Shown piece by piece: positions 53,669 through 62,916 of a DNA stretch of 64,000 nt (positions are counted from its first letter, which is position 1; each line of letters starts with the position of its first letter). This DNA is from Arthrobacter sulfonylureivorans (GTDB lineage Bacteria > Actinomycetota > Actinomycetes > Actinomycetales > Micrococcaceae), in contig RJAE01000003.1 in the NCBI GenBank assembly GCA_004000035.1, positions 124,001 to 188,000 of the forward strand, written 5' to 3'. Under the pieces are notes generated by a model that made no database searches, was not told the DNA's origin, and was given only the letters and a program-made list of their open reading frames with translations. The position numbers were made by a program, and so were the translations under genes.

Positions 53669-54292
53669 TCAGTCGGTGCCGGTTTGGTCCTCAAGTACGC
53701 CCCGCACGGAGGACCCCGGAACCCACATCACGTCCCCGTGTTCTGCGTTCGCCGCCCGGCCCATCACGAACAACAGACCCGAAAGCCGGTTGAGGTAGAC
53801 CGCGGTCTCGCGGTTGACCACGTCGCCGTGTTCGTCCAGCGCCGCCCACACCGTGCGTTCGGCCCGCCGCACGGCCGTCCGGGCCTGGTAGAGCAGGGCG
53901 GCGGAAAGCGTTCCGCCGGGCAAAAGCATTCCGCTGAGATCGCCGGCTTCCTGCCTAAAGTGTTCCATGGCGCGTTCCAGCCGCTCCGCATGCTCCGGGA
54001 TGATGCGGGCGTCCACCGGGAGGTCGCTGGGATACGGCACCTGCAGGTCGGCCATCAGGTCGAACAGGTCGTTCTGCACGCTGACCAGCATCGCGTTGAC
54101 CTCGGGGGGCAGCCCACCGCCCGCCATGGCCACCGCTACGGCGGCGTTGGCCGCGTCCACCTCGGCGTGCCCGATCACCCTCAGGTCGTTCTTCGACACC
54201 TCGCCGTGACTGCCGAACAAGGTGCGGCCGGAGTCACCATAATGGTCGGGTTCCGCCTGGTTGTCCGCTGCAAATTCGCCACGTTCATTCAT
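53669..54292 (-). CDS. PduO-type cob(I)alamin adenosyltransferase-like protein (divergent)
   Basis: 207 residues. Recognisable PduO features: GDSGRTLFG at the N terminus, LFDLMADLQVPYPSD, LLPGGTLSAALLYQARTAVRRAERTVWAAL and YLNRLSGLLFVMGRAAN. The ATP-site glutamate region normally reading YGxVDELNA is EVDAANA, so activity is not certain. The enzyme would make adenosylcobalamin. The ATG at 54292 lacks a strong ribosome-binding site. It is divergent from a BCCT transporter gene across 89 nt. Confidence 0.8.
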   Translation of the reverse strand: MNERGEFAADNQAEPDHYGDSGRTLFGSHGEVSKNDLRVIGHAEVDAANAAVAVAMAGGGLPPEVNAMLVSVQNDLFDLMADLQVPYPSDLPVDARIIPEHAERLERAMEHFRQEAGDLSGMLLPGGTLSAALLYQARTAVRRAERTVWAALDEHGDVVNRETAVYLNRLSGLLFVMGRAANAEHGDVMWVPGSSVRGVLEDQTGTD

Positions 54293-54381
54293 GCCTGCAA
54301 CTATACTTACGAGACGTTTCACATCGAAGAGCCACAGGAAGCCCGGGGCTGCGCAACGCCCCGGTGACAAGAGTGAGGACC

Positions 54382-56145
54382 ATGATGAGCAGCGAATACA
54401 CCGGCCCCTTGCCGACGGTCTCCGAGGAATCGGACGACGGGAGGCGGGGCTGGCAAACCGTCGACAAGACGGTTTTCTTTGTTTCGGGCGGCATCATTGT
54501 CGTCGTTTGCCTGCTGGGCATTTTCTTTACGGAGCAGGTGACCGAAGTCGCCGGGGCCCTTCTCGGATGGGTGACCGGCACCTTCGGCTGGCTGTTCATC
54601 CTCGGGGCAACGGGCTTTGTGCTGTTTTCGCTGGTCCTCGCCTTTGGCCGGTACGGCAATATCCCGCTCTCGCGCGAGGGGGAGACGACCGAGTTTTCCA
54701 CCCTGTCATGGATCGCCATGATGTTCAGTGCGGGCATGGGCATCGGCCTGATGTTCTTCGGTGTCTATGAGCCGGTTACACATCTGGCCTCGCCGCCTCC
54801 TTTTGTGGATGCTGCCCCCGGATCGCCCGAGGCGGCGAACAGCGCCATGGCCTACACCCTCTTCCATTGGGGCCTGCATCCATGGGCCATCTACTCGGTG
54901 GTGGGCCTGGCGCTCGCTTATTCCACCTACCGAATGGGCCGGGGCAACCTGATGAGCTCGCCGTTCCAAGCGCTGTTCGGCAAGGAAAGGATCGAGAAAA
55001 AGGGCTGGGGGAAGCCGATCGATATCCTGGCGATCATCTGCACAAAGTTCGGTTCAGCGACCTCGCTGGGGCTTGGCGCACTGCAGATCGCCGCTGGCCT
55101 GGCGCTGCTGAGGACCGGCCAGTTCCAGGAAAACCCGGGAGCGGCTGCCCCCATCCTGATCATTTGTGTGCTGACCGTGGGCGTGGTGATTTCGGCTGCG
55201 AGCGGCGTCTCGCGCGGCATCAAATGGCTCAGCAACACGAACATGGTGCTGGCCGCCGTCCTGCTCGTGTTTGTTTTCGTCCTCGGCCCGACCGTCTTTA
55301 TCCTTGACCTGGTGCCCGCTTCGATCGGTGACTACCTGGCCAACCTGGTGCCCATGAGTTTCCACTCGGCCGTCTTCGGCGGTACCGAATGGCTGGCCAG
55401 CTGGACCATCTTCTACTGGGCCTGGTGGATCTCCTGGACGCCCTTCGTAGGCACCTTCATTGCCAAGATTTCCCGCGGCCGGACGATCAAGGAGTTCGTC
55501 CTGGGCGTGCTGTTGGTCCCCACCTCGGTGAGCGTGATCTGGTTTTCCATCTTCGGCGGCGCCGGCATCTACCTGCAGCTGGGCGGAGAAGACATTGCCG
55601 GGGCCGGGAACGAGGCGGCCGCCTTCTTTGCTACGCTGCAGCACTATCCCTTCTTCATCGGTGCCGCCATCGTCGTGATGGTGTTGACCGCGGTGTTCTT
55701 TGTCAGTGGTGCGGACGCCGGCGCCGTGGTGCTCGGAACACTATCCTCCCGCGGCCGCAAAGAGCCGTGGACGCCGTTGGTCATTCTCTGGGCCGTGCTC
55801 ACCGGCGCGGTGGCGGCTGTACTGTTGTTCGTCGGCGGACTGAATGCCCTGCAGACTTTCACCATCCTGGCCTCGACACCGTTCGTGCTGATCATCATCG
55901 GGTTGTGCGTCTCGCTTTACGTGGACCTGCGTCGGGATCCGTTGCGGCAGCGGCGGATGGGGCCGGTGCGCGGCGCGGTCAGTGTGCCCACCACCGCGCC
56001 GTTTGCGGTGCCGACGACCTCCGAAATCGAGGTGGTCGACGTCGACCGAACAAAACGCATCGACGGTTCCGGCAGCACGGACCATCCCAAGGGTGGCCTG
56101 CCGGAAGACACCGGCGACGGTAGGAAACACGGGCACCATGCGTAG
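54382..56145 (+). CDS. BCCT family betaine/carnitine/choline transporter
   Basis: 587-residue transporter with 12 membrane segments. Signature segments: MMFSAGMGIGLMFFGVYEPVTHL, the FHWGLHPWAIYSVVGLALAYSTYR block, and FYWAWWISWTPFVGTFIAKISRGRTIKEFVLGVLLVPT. The charged hydrophilic C-terminal tail (about 525-587) fits an osmosensing role. ATG chosen with GAGGACC upstream. Imports a quaternary amine as osmolyte or nutrient. Ends at a hairpin. Confidence 0.95.
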   Translation: MMSSEYTGPLPTVSEESDDGRRGWQTVDKTVFFVSGGIIVVVCLLGIFFTEQVTEVAGALLGWVTGTFGWLFILGATGFVLFSLVLAFGRYGNIPLSREGETTEFSTLSWIAMMFSAGMGIGLMFFGVYEPVTHLASPPPFVDAAPGSPEAANSAMAYTLFHWGLHPWAIYSVVGLALAYSTYRMGRGNLMSSPFQALFGKERIEKKGWGKPIDILAIICTKFGSATSLGLGALQIAAGLALLRTGQFQENPGAAAPILIICVLTVGVVISAASGVSRGIKWLSNTNMVLAAVLLVFVFVLGPTVFILDLVPASIGDYLANLVPMSFHSAVFGGTEWLASWTIFYWAWWISWTPFVGTFIAKISRGRTIKEFVLGVLLVPTSVSVIWFSIFGGAGIYLQLGGEDIAGAGNEAAAFFATLQHYPFFIGAAIVVMVLTAVFFVSGADAGAVVLGTLSSRGRKEPWTPLVILWAVLTGAVAAVLLFVGGLNALQTFTILASTPFVLIIIGLCVSLYVDLRRDPLRQRRMGPVRGAVSVPTTAPFAVPTTSEIEVVDVDRTKRIDGSGSTDHPKGGLPEDTGDGRKHGHHA

Positions 56146-56160
56146 GTAAGTAAGACGGGA

Positions 56161-56188
56161 CGGGGTCGGCGAATGGTCGCCGGCCCCG
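56161..56188. terminator. Bidirectional terminator after the BCCT gene
   Basis: CGGGGTCGGCGA (56161-56172) pairs with TCGCCGGCCCCG (56177-56188), one G:T pair, loop ATGG, between convergent genes. Confidence 0.8.
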
Positions 56189-56219
56189 CCCCCTTGCTTC
56201 AGGTTGTTGGCCGTGAAGG

Positions 56220-57978
56220 CTAACCGAGCATGATCCCGGCGAAGAAGCCAGCCAGTTCCCGATGCGCGTCGAGCGGCAGGATGTGGGCGACGTACTGATC
56301 TGGGCGGACCACCACCATGGCGCCTTGCCGGCGGTCGATGCCGCGCGAGTCGAAGATGTCCTCGCCCGCCTTCAGGTCGGGAGTGAAGACTTTCTCGTAG
56401 TCCTTCAGGCCAAAGGGAGCCTTCTGCGGAAACAGGAAGGATGGCACGTCGTTGGCATCCAGTTCCCGGTGGCCCTGCTGGAAGACGGCGCGGACATCAA
56501 AAATGGCATCGGCGTCGGCTCCGGCGGGCGTGTAGCGCCGGACCGGAGAGTCTTCGGATTCGGCCAGGAAACGGCACAGTTCGGCCAGCCGGGAGTCTGG
56601 TGTCCTCACCAGTGATCATCGACGGCGTGTAATCGGTGGCGAAGCCAGCGGTAAAGCGGCCGGCCTCAACGAACTGCCGTTCCAACTCGGCTGGTTCCAG
56701 GCCTTCGTCGTCGGGCCGGTTCGGGTCCTTCGGGCGGGAACTCACGGTCTTGGACCAGCGGATGTCGAAATCGATTAGTTCCTTGGCCACGGCGTGGCGC
56801 TCGCCGGAGTAGGTGTCCAGCAGGGACTCGGGGCTGCGGCCTTCCAAGACAGCCGCGAGCTTCCAGCCCAGGTTGAAGCCGTCCTGCATCGAGACGTTCA
56901 TGCCCTGGCCCGCCTTGGCGCTGTGTGTGTGGCACGCGTCGCCGGCGATGAAGACGCGCGGGGTGCGCCGGCCACGCTCCTCCGGCACGACGTCGTCGAA
57001 CCGGTCGGCGATGCGCTGGCCCACCTCGTAGACCGACCACCAGGCGATGTCCTTGACCTCCAGCGTGTAGGGGTGCAGGATCCGCTGGGCCGCCTCGATG
57101 ATCATGTCGGAAGTGAACCGCTGCCTGGCCTCGCGGTCGGCCGGGTCAAGATCGCCCAAGTCCACGTAGAGCCGGATCAGGTAGCCGCCCTCGCGCGGGA
57201 TCAGCAGGATGTTGCCATCCTGGGCCGACTGGATGGCGGCCTTGAAGCGGACGTCGGGGAAATCCGTGACGGCCAGGACGTCCGCCACGCCCCAGGCATG
57301 GTTGCGGGCGTCGCCGCGCAGTTCCAAGCCCATCGATCTCCGGACCGCGCTGCGGGCGCCGTCGCATCCCACCACGTACTTGGCGCGGACGGTCACCTCT
57401 TCCGACGGGTTTTCCGCGTCGGTCCGGCGCATCGTCACCCGCACCGGGTAGTCGCCCGACCCTTCGACCTCGACACCGGTGACTTCCAGACCGTAGTCCG
57501 GTTCCAGCCGGCTGGGGGACTTGCGCATGTGCTCCAGCAGGTAGTCCTGCATCCGGGCCTGGTTGACGATCACGTGCGGATACTCGGACAGCCCGTCCGC
57601 AACGTCCTGGACCCGTCCGCTGCGAACAATCCGTGAGCGGTCCTGGTCATCCGGCCGCCAGAACACCGTTTCGTTGACCCAGTAGCCTTCGCGGACCAAG
57701 CGCTCGGCCAGGCCGAAGGCGTTGAACATTTCGACCGTCCGGCAGGCCACGCCGTCGGCCTGCCCCAGCGCCAGCGGGCCTTCCCGCCGTTCGACTACAC
57801 GGGTGGTGATGCCCGGGAACTCGGCCAGCTGGGCGGCCAGCACCACCCCGGCCGGTCCGGTGCCGACCACCAGGACATCCACTTCTTCCGGCATTGCGCC
57901 CTGGCTGTCCGGGCGGCCTTCAGCAGCCGGCCGGAGTTCAGGATCGCCTGGATGGTAGCCGTCTAGATAAAACTGCAT
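56220..57978 (-). pseudogene. mobA: 3-hydroxybenzoate 4-monooxygenase gene with internal deletion and frameshift
   Basis: Flavoprotein hydroxylase of the phenol 2-monooxygenase/MobA group (about 635 residues). The first frame carries MQFYLDGYHPGDPEL, FAD motif VLVVGTGPAGVVLAAQLAEFP, GCDGARSAVRRSMG and VFIAGDACHTHSAKAGQGMNVSMQDGFNLGWKL, and is normal to about residue 460 (DYTPSMITGEDT). It then runs out of frame for 33 residues to a stop at 56497. The C-terminal thioredoxin-fold part (LAELCRFLAESEDSPVRRYTPAGADADAIFDVRAVFQQ...VVVRPDQYVAHILPL) continues in another frame. Roughly 45-60 residues normally between these parts are missing, so this is a deletion with frameshift near 56600. AGGAG precedes the ATG; an IclR gene lies upstream. 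Confidence 0.85.
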
Positions 57979-58032
57979 GATGCTCCTGGTGGTCTGTCAG
58001 GCCTTGTCCGGGCCCGGGTGTTGTCGCGTCGC

Positions 58033-58088
58033 ATCACATCGTAGTGATCGGCGCCAATGATCAGCCAAGAGATTCTGTCCAGCAGAAT
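58033..58088. promoter_or_regulatory. Inverted repeats before mobA, candidate IclR operators
   Basis: ATTCTG-N5-CAGAAT at 58072-58088 (17 bp, perfect arms) abuts the IclR stop codon, and ATCAC-N6-GTGAT lies at 58033-58048. Both are in the 111-nt gap between the IclR gene and mobA, positioned for control of the mobA promoter. Confidence 0.55.
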
Positions 58089-58089
58089 A

Positions 58090-58878
58090 CTAGGCGGCGG
58101 GCAGTACGCCGTCGGGGTGAAGTTCGCGCAACACAGCTTCGCAGGTGGCATGGAGGGCCTGGATGACCTCCGGCTGCTGGATATCGCCGGCGCGGGACAA
58201 TGGAGAGCTGATTGATATGGCCAAGGCGGTGGGCCGGCCTGCGGTTGCCAGCGGTGCGCCGACGGCGGCGAGGTCCGCTTCGGTGCGCCCGAGGTTGACG
58301 GCATATCCCTGCGTCCGCGTTTCCGCCAGTTCGCGCTGCAGACCCTCCAGTTCCGCCACCGCGAGGCCGCTGCCGCTTTGTTGTGCCTGCCTGCCGGTGT
58401 AGAGCTGCGCAACCGTCGGCTCCGGAAGCGTGGCCAGGATGGCTTTGCCGCCGGAGGAGAGATGCGCCGGAAGAACCGTGCCGGTGCGGTTGCCTACCCG
58501 GAGCAACTGCGGACCCTCAGCCGTGAACAGATAACGGGCGGTGACGCCGACCCGTTCGACGAGGTTCACGGTTTCACGAACCGAGAGGGCCAGCGTCACA
58601 AGGTGCGGGCGGGCAATCGAGACGGCGGTCCGGGCAGGGCCAGCGGCCGTGTCGGCCCGCAGGGCAGGGCCAGCGCAGTAGCGCCGCTGATCATCCTGCA
58701 GAGCAAAGCCCCGGTACACCAGCATGGCCATGAGTCGGTGCGCAGTGGACGGAGCCACGTCCAGCGCGTTGGCCGCGTCGGTGATCCGCAGCCAGTCCCG
58801 CTCCTGGAGAAGCATGATCAACTGCAGTGCCCGGTCGACGGAGTCCACGGCGTAGCCGGGCTTCTTCACGATGTTCAT
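58090..58878 (-). CDS. IclR family transcriptional regulator (mobA-linked)
   Basis: 262 residues. Helix-turn-helix: YAVDSVDRALQLIMLLQERDWLRITDAANALDVAPSTAHRLMAMLVYRGFALQDDQRRYCAGPAL; effector domain with ETVNLVERVGVTARYLFTAEGPQLLRVGNRTGTVLPAHLSSGGKAILATLPE. The ATG at 58878 begins the normal IclR N terminus; no strong ribosome-binding site. It is intact although its presumed target, the hydroxybenzoate hydroxylase gene directly downstream, is broken. Confidence 0.9.
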   Translation of the reverse strand: MNIVKKPGYAVDSVDRALQLIMLLQERDWLRITDAANALDVAPSTAHRLMAMLVYRGFALQDDQRRYCAGPALRADTAAGPARTAVSIARPHLVTLALSVRETVNLVERVGVTARYLFTAEGPQLLRVGNRTGTVLPAHLSSGGKAILATLPEPTVAQLYTGRQAQQSGSGLAVAELEGLQRELAETRTQGYAVNLGRTEADLAAVGAPLATAGRPTALAISISSPLSRAGDIQQPEVIQALHATCEAVLRELHPDGVLPAA

Positions 58879-59001
58879 GTTCTGCACAGCAGAAGTTGGG
58901 TCCACCTTCCGCGAGCCCCCGGACTGCCACCGCAGGCCCGCCGCCCCAAGCGACAGGTTCGGGTGCTGGGCAGCTAAGTTACCACCGGGTAGCATGACGG
59001 C

Positions 59002-59553
59002 ATGCACCTGATCATTCGGACCCTGTTGCTGCTTGTCACGGCGCGCCGCCGGCCCGCGCTGGGTATTTGGGATTCGTCCTCTCTGCCCTTGCGCGTGCTG
59101 CCCACCGACATCGACATCGCCATGCACGTCAACAACGGGATGTACTTCTCGCTGATGGACCTCGGGCGCTTCGAGCTGATGGTGCGCGCCGGCGTCTGGG
59201 ACGTCTTCCGCCGCAAGGGCTGGTCGCCGGTGGTCAGTGCGGAGACCATAGCCTTCCGCAAGTCGCTCACACTGGGCCAGCGGTACAACATTGAAACCCG
59301 GATCATCGGCTTCGACGACCGGGCCATCTATTTTGAGCAGCGCATGGTTTCCGACGGCGAGATCTACGCCCGCGCCTACATCGCCACCCGGCTGGTGTCT
59401 GCGCAGGGGCCGGTCGCTAACGAGGAGATCTTCACGGCAACCGGCCAGCAACCGCCGGCCGATCTGGTGCTGCCCGAATGGCTGCATGAATGGCGGGAGA
59501 ACAACGCGCTGCCCAGCACCCGCCGTCCGGCTCCGCACCGCTGGGTGCGCTGA
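59002..59553 (+). CDS. Hot-dog fold acyl-CoA thioesterase (THEM6/4HBT-like)
   Basis: 183 residues: LPLRVLPTDIDIAMHVNNGMYFSLMDLGRFELMVRAGVW carries the Asp-x-x-x-H-x-N-N-x-x-Y pattern of 4-hydroxybenzoyl-CoA thioesterase-fold proteins, then VVSAETIAFRKSLTLGQRYNIETRIIGFDDRAIYFEQRM. The N-terminal hydrophobic stretch is short. TAGCAT ends 6 nt before the ATG with TGGGCA 17 nt further up, and there is no ribosome-binding site, so the message may be leaderless. Substrate unknown. Confidence 0.85.
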   Translation: MHLIIRTLLLLVTARRRPALGIWDSSSLPLRVLPTDIDIAMHVNNGMYFSLMDLGRFELMVRAGVWDVFRRKGWSPVVSAETIAFRKSLTLGQRYNIETRIIGFDDRAIYFEQRMVSDGEIYARAYIATRLVSAQGPVANEEIFTATGQQPPADLVLPEWLHEWRENNALPSTRRPAPHRWVR

Positions 59554-59608
59554 CTCTGGTCGGCGGCACCTCGTTGCCCTACGCTATGGGGGAGGGAGGT
59601 GAGCGGTC

Positions 59609-59797
59609 ATGATCGCAGCACCCGGAGACCGCATCGTCATCAGGGGAAAGACGGTGGAATCCGCGGATCGGCACGGTGAAGTCATCGAGGTCCGCGGCGC
59701 CGGCGGCGCCCCGCCTTACTTCGTCAGATTCGACGACGGACACGAGAGCGTGGTCTTCCCAGGCACCGACTGCAGCATCGAGCACGCTGCTAAGTAA
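59609..59797 (+). CDS. DUF1918 small protein
   Basis: 62 residues: MIAAPGDRIVIRGKTVESADRHGEVIEVRG and PYFVRFDDGHESVVFPGTDCSIEH are the complete DUF1918 beta-barrel pattern common in actinobacteria. GGGAGGTGA upstream is a strong ribosome-binding site. Function unknown. The 99 nt after it hold nothing I can name. Confidence 0.92.
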   Translation: MIAAPGDRIVIRGKTVESADRHGEVIEVRGAGGAPPYFVRFDDGHESVVFPGTDCSIEHAAK

Positions 59798-59896
59798 GCG
59801 CTGCCAGGTAAGCGCGCGCCGAAGGCCAACGCGATGCCCGGATACACGTGCGCTGCCCGGTTAAGGTGCCCGGCGCAGGCCAAGCGCCCTGTCTGG

Positions 59897-60544
59897 CTAA
59901 AGAACCAGCCGGCGGGCGCGCAGAACGCTGTCGGTTAGCGTGCCCGGTTCACCGTCGGGGCCCGTGACGTCGCGCTCAATCGAGTCCACTGTCTCCAGAA
60001 TCCAGGCCGAACCGTCGAGCCCAAGCTCTGCGGCCAGCTCGGCCGCGGTGGGTAGCGCCTCCTCCGGCTCAGGATGCCTGGACCACGGCGGAAACGATTC
60101 GTGGCCGACGATCAGCAGCTGGCCGCCGGGGGACACAGCGCGAGCTCCCGCTGCGAGGATCGCGTTCCGCGGCAGCTCGACCGGTGAGTGGAGGAACTGC
60201 GCACAGACCAGATCGTACTGCTCGCCGGCTGCCCAGCCGGCCAGGTCCTGCCGATGCCATTGGACCCGGTCCGCGACGCCGGCTTCTTCGGCATGCAGTG
60301 CCGCCCGCTGCAGCGCGAGCCCGGACATGTCCAGGCCCGTGACCTGCCAGCCTTGTTCGGCGAGCCAGATGGCATCCGCGCCCTCGCCGCATCCCAGTTC
60401 CAGCGCCGTGCCGGGGGTCAGTCCGGAGAGTTCGCGGACCAGCATGGCGTTGGGCCGGCCGCTCCAGATCTGGTCCCGCTCCGCGTAAAAGGATTCCCAG
60501 AACTCGTCGGGATCCTCCGCATGGCCTTGATGGCGATGTTCCAT
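59897..60544 (-). CDS. Class I SAM-dependent methyltransferase
   Basis: 215 residues. Motif I ALELGCGEGADAIWLAEQGWQVTGLDMSGLALQRA and YDLVCAQFLHSP define the Rossmann-type methyltransferase of the thiopurine/tellurite-resistance-like group. The start MEHRHQGHAEDPDEFWESFYAERDQIWSGRPN is the family's usual beginning. No ribosome-binding site, but TAAAGT lies 8 nt upstream of the ATG, so possibly leaderless. Target small molecule unknown. Confidence 0.9.
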   Translation of the reverse strand: MEHRHQGHAEDPDEFWESFYAERDQIWSGRPNAMLVRELSGLTPGTALELGCGEGADAIWLAEQGWQVTGLDMSGLALQRAALHAEEAGVADRVQWHRQDLAGWAAGEQYDLVCAQFLHSPVELPRNAILAAGARAVSPGGQLLIVGHESFPPWSRHPEPEEALPTAAELAAELGLDGSAWILETVDSIERDVTGPDGEPGTLTDSVLRARRLVL

Positions 60545-60710
60545 GCCTGAAGACTTTACGCTGGCACGCCTCCGCGCAGAACGGTCCGGCCGCCAGCCAC
60601 GACCCGCCGAGGGGAGGGGGGAAGAAATAAGGCGGGCACCGCCGTCGTTATGCCGACCGTGTGCCCGCGGCAACTACCGTGGGTCATCCCGCAACGAAAG
60701 GCCCGCCGGC

Positions 60711-61697
60711 GTGAACGTACCTCTGTCCATCCTTGACCTGGCAACCATCGGCACCAACGAGACCGTGGGCGAAAGCCTGGCCGGCAGCGTGGCGCTGGCG
60801 CAGCGGGCCGAGGAACTGGGATACCGGCGCGTCTGGTACGCCGAGCACCACAACATGGCGTCGATCGCGTCCTCCGCCACCAGCGTGCTGATCGCCCACG
60901 TGGCCGCGAACACCAGCACCATCCGGCTGGGCGCCGGCGGCATCATGCTGCCCAACCATGCGCCGCTGACCATCGCCGAGCAGTTCGGCACCCTGGAAGC
61001 GCTGCACCCGGGCCGGATCGATCTTGGTCTGGGACGCGCGCCGGGCAGCGACCAGAACACCCTGCGGGCGCTGCGCCGCGATCCGATGAGCGCCGATTCC
61101 TTCCCGCAGGACGTGCTGGAGCTGCAGGGCTATCTCACCGGACAAACCCGGATCAAGGGCGTGGATGCGACACCGGGCAAGGGCACCAATGTGCCGCTGT
61201 ACATCCTGGGCTCCTCATTGTTCGGCGCCAAGCTGGCCGCCGCGCTGGGGCTGCCGTACTCGTTCGCCTCGCACTTCGCGCCGAACGCGCTGCAGGACGC
61301 GGTGGCCGTCTACCGCCGCGAATTCCAGCCCTCGGAGCAGCTCGCGGAACCGTACGTGATTGCCGGGGCGAATGCCATCGCGGCGGACACCAACGAGGAA
61401 GCGCAGGAGCAGTTCCGGATTGTCCGGCGCAGCCGGGTCTCGCTGCTGTTCGGCCGCGACCGGACGTTTACGGACGAGGAAGCCGACCTGATCCTGGACT
61501 CGCCGCAGGGCCAGCACGTGGAGCAGATGGTCAAGTACTCGGCCGTCGGTACACCCGATGCCGTGACGGATTACCTGGAGGGATTCGCCAAGCACGCCGA
61601 TGCCGACGAGCTGATCGTGGCGTTCCAGGCCCCGACCGTCGCGCAGCGGCTGCGTGCCCTGGAGCTGACCGCGCAGGCCGCAGGCCTTGCCGCCTGA
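60711..61697 (+). CDS. LLM-class flavin-dependent oxidoreductase
   Basis: 328-residue luciferase-like protein of the YhbW/MsnO8-type group: MNVPLSILDLATIGTNETVGESLAGSVALAQRAEELGYRRVWYAEHHNMASIASSATSVLIAHVAANTSTIRLGAGGIMLPNHAPLTIAEQFGTLEALHPGRIDLGLGRAPG is diagnostic. The GTG start is chosen because the protein then begins exactly with the family N terminus; GAAAGG lies about 10 nt upstream. Reaction unknown. Confidence 0.92.
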   Translation: MNVPLSILDLATIGTNETVGESLAGSVALAQRAEELGYRRVWYAEHHNMASIASSATSVLIAHVAANTSTIRLGAGGIMLPNHAPLTIAEQFGTLEALHPGRIDLGLGRAPGSDQNTLRALRRDPMSADSFPQDVLELQGYLTGQTRIKGVDATPGKGTNVPLYILGSSLFGAKLAAALGLPYSFASHFAPNALQDAVAVYRREFQPSEQLAEPYVIAGANAIAADTNEEAQEQFRIVRRSRVSLLFGRDRTFTDEEADLILDSPQGQHVEQMVKYSAVGTPDAVTDYLEGFAKHADADELIVAFQAPTVAQRLRALELTAQAAGLAA

Positions 61698-61842
61698 GCC
61701 GATGGGGGGCGGCTGCCTCTGCGCCGGTGGAGATGGCGTAATCTGAGCCATAAACCGCGATGCCAATCGGGGCTGCCGGTACAGTGGTGCCAGATCCGGA
61801 TCCGGAGTTTCGCAGGGATAGACCCCTCGAGAAGGAGCAAAC

Positions 61843-62445
61843 ATGAGTACAGCCGTCGTCGCACGCCAGGGTGTTCTGGCCGATGCCCTCGTTCCCAGCA
61901 CCGCCCTGGCCAACACCGCGCTGGTGGTCGGCGGCGCCGGCCTGACCGCCGTGATGGCGCAGCTGGCCGTGCCGCTGTGGCCGGTCCCGATCACCGGCCA
62001 GACCCTGGCCGTGCTGCTGGTCGGCAGCACCCTGGGCCCGGTGCGCGGGATGTTGGCGATGGCGTTGTACTGGGTTGCCGGTGTCGCCGGCATGCCGGTG
62101 TTCTCCGAGGCGTCTTCCGGCCTGGCCGCTGCCGTCGGCCCGACCGGCGGCTACCTGGTGGGCTTCGTTGCGGCCGCAGGCCTGACCGGCTGGCTGGCCA
62201 AGCGCAACTGGGACAAGAAGTTCCTGGGCGCCACGGTCTCCTTCCTCGCCGGCACCGTGATCACTTTCGTCTTCGGCATGGTCTGGCTGTCCATCTCGCT
62301 GGGCGCCGATCTGCAGCAGACGCTGGAGTGGGGCCTGTACCCGTTCATCATCGGCGGCATCGTGAAGTCCTTGATCGCGGCCGCGGCCATGCCCGCCGCG
62401 TGGAAGCTGGCCAACCGGCTGCCGAAGGATTCCGCCCGCGCCTAG
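61843..62445 (+). CDS. bioY: Biotin transporter BioY
   Basis: 200-residue integral membrane S component of an ECF biotin transporter. Six hydrophobic segments; MAQLAVPLWPVPITGQTLAVLLVGSTLGPVRGMLAMALYWVAGVAGMPVFSE and the GPTGGYLVGF motif are typical BioY. GAAGGAG lies 6 nt before the ATG. The EcfAT genes are not in the window, so it works alone or with a shared module. I saw no BirA box or riboswitch in the 145 nt upstream. Confidence 0.95.
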   Translation: MSTAVVARQGVLADALVPSTALANTALVVGGAGLTAVMAQLAVPLWPVPITGQTLAVLLVGSTLGPVRGMLAMALYWVAGVAGMPVFSEASSGLAAAVGPTGGYLVGFVAAAGLTGWLAKRNWDKKFLGATVSFLAGTVITFVFGMVWLSISLGADLQQTLEWGLYPFIIGGIVKSLIAAAAMPAAWKLANRLPKDSARA

Positions 62446-62916
62446 CGTGTGGGCAGCAGGCTTCGCGCCCGCTGCAGCCTGACAACTTCACAGCACGACG
62501 CCGGTGCCCACGCGGGGATTCTTCCTCGCCTTGGGCGCCGGCGTTTGTTGTGCGCGCATGCCACCCCGCGCAACGAGTGGCAAGAAGATGGCATCTGTGC
62601 ACGTCCGGGATGGCGTTTTCTTGCCCACTCCATCGGATACGATCGAGCAGCGCCCGCCGAGCTAGGGACAGGCCCATTTGGTCTCCGGAGGCGTTCGCCG
62701 AACTGAAGCGACGAGGCCGGATCTCCCGCGGAGTCCGCCGAGGGGCCGTGCGTTCTCGCGGGTTCTCATCGAGTGGCGAAAAGATGCACCGAACACGCCA
62801 TAACAGGGCCATTTCGCTGCGTTTTTCCGCCACTGGATTGCTGACAATCCCGGAGACAGACTCCGGGTCAGCTGCGGCTCGCTTGTTCTGCGAAGCGGAT
62901 CGGATACGTTGGGAAT
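62446..62916. other. 471-nt intergenic region: terminator, hairpin and promoter, no gene
   Basis: GACGCCGGTGCCC near 62497 pairs with GGGCGCCGGCGT near 62533-62544 (one G:T) as the bioY terminator. CCCGGAG-ACAGA-CTCCGGG forms a second hairpin at 62849-62867. TTGTTC (62883-62888) and TACGTT (62905-62910), 16 nt apart, form a promoter ending 7 nt before the next start. The open frames in between look non-coding. Confidence 0.65.

Noticed and set aside
61698-61842. Biotin-responsive site or riboswitch before bioY
   Set aside because: No inverted repeat of BirA/BioR type and no conserved RNA element could be recognised.
62446-62916. Coding gene in the long gap after bioY
   Set aside because: Frames here lack ribosome-binding sites and domain features and overlap terminator hairpins.
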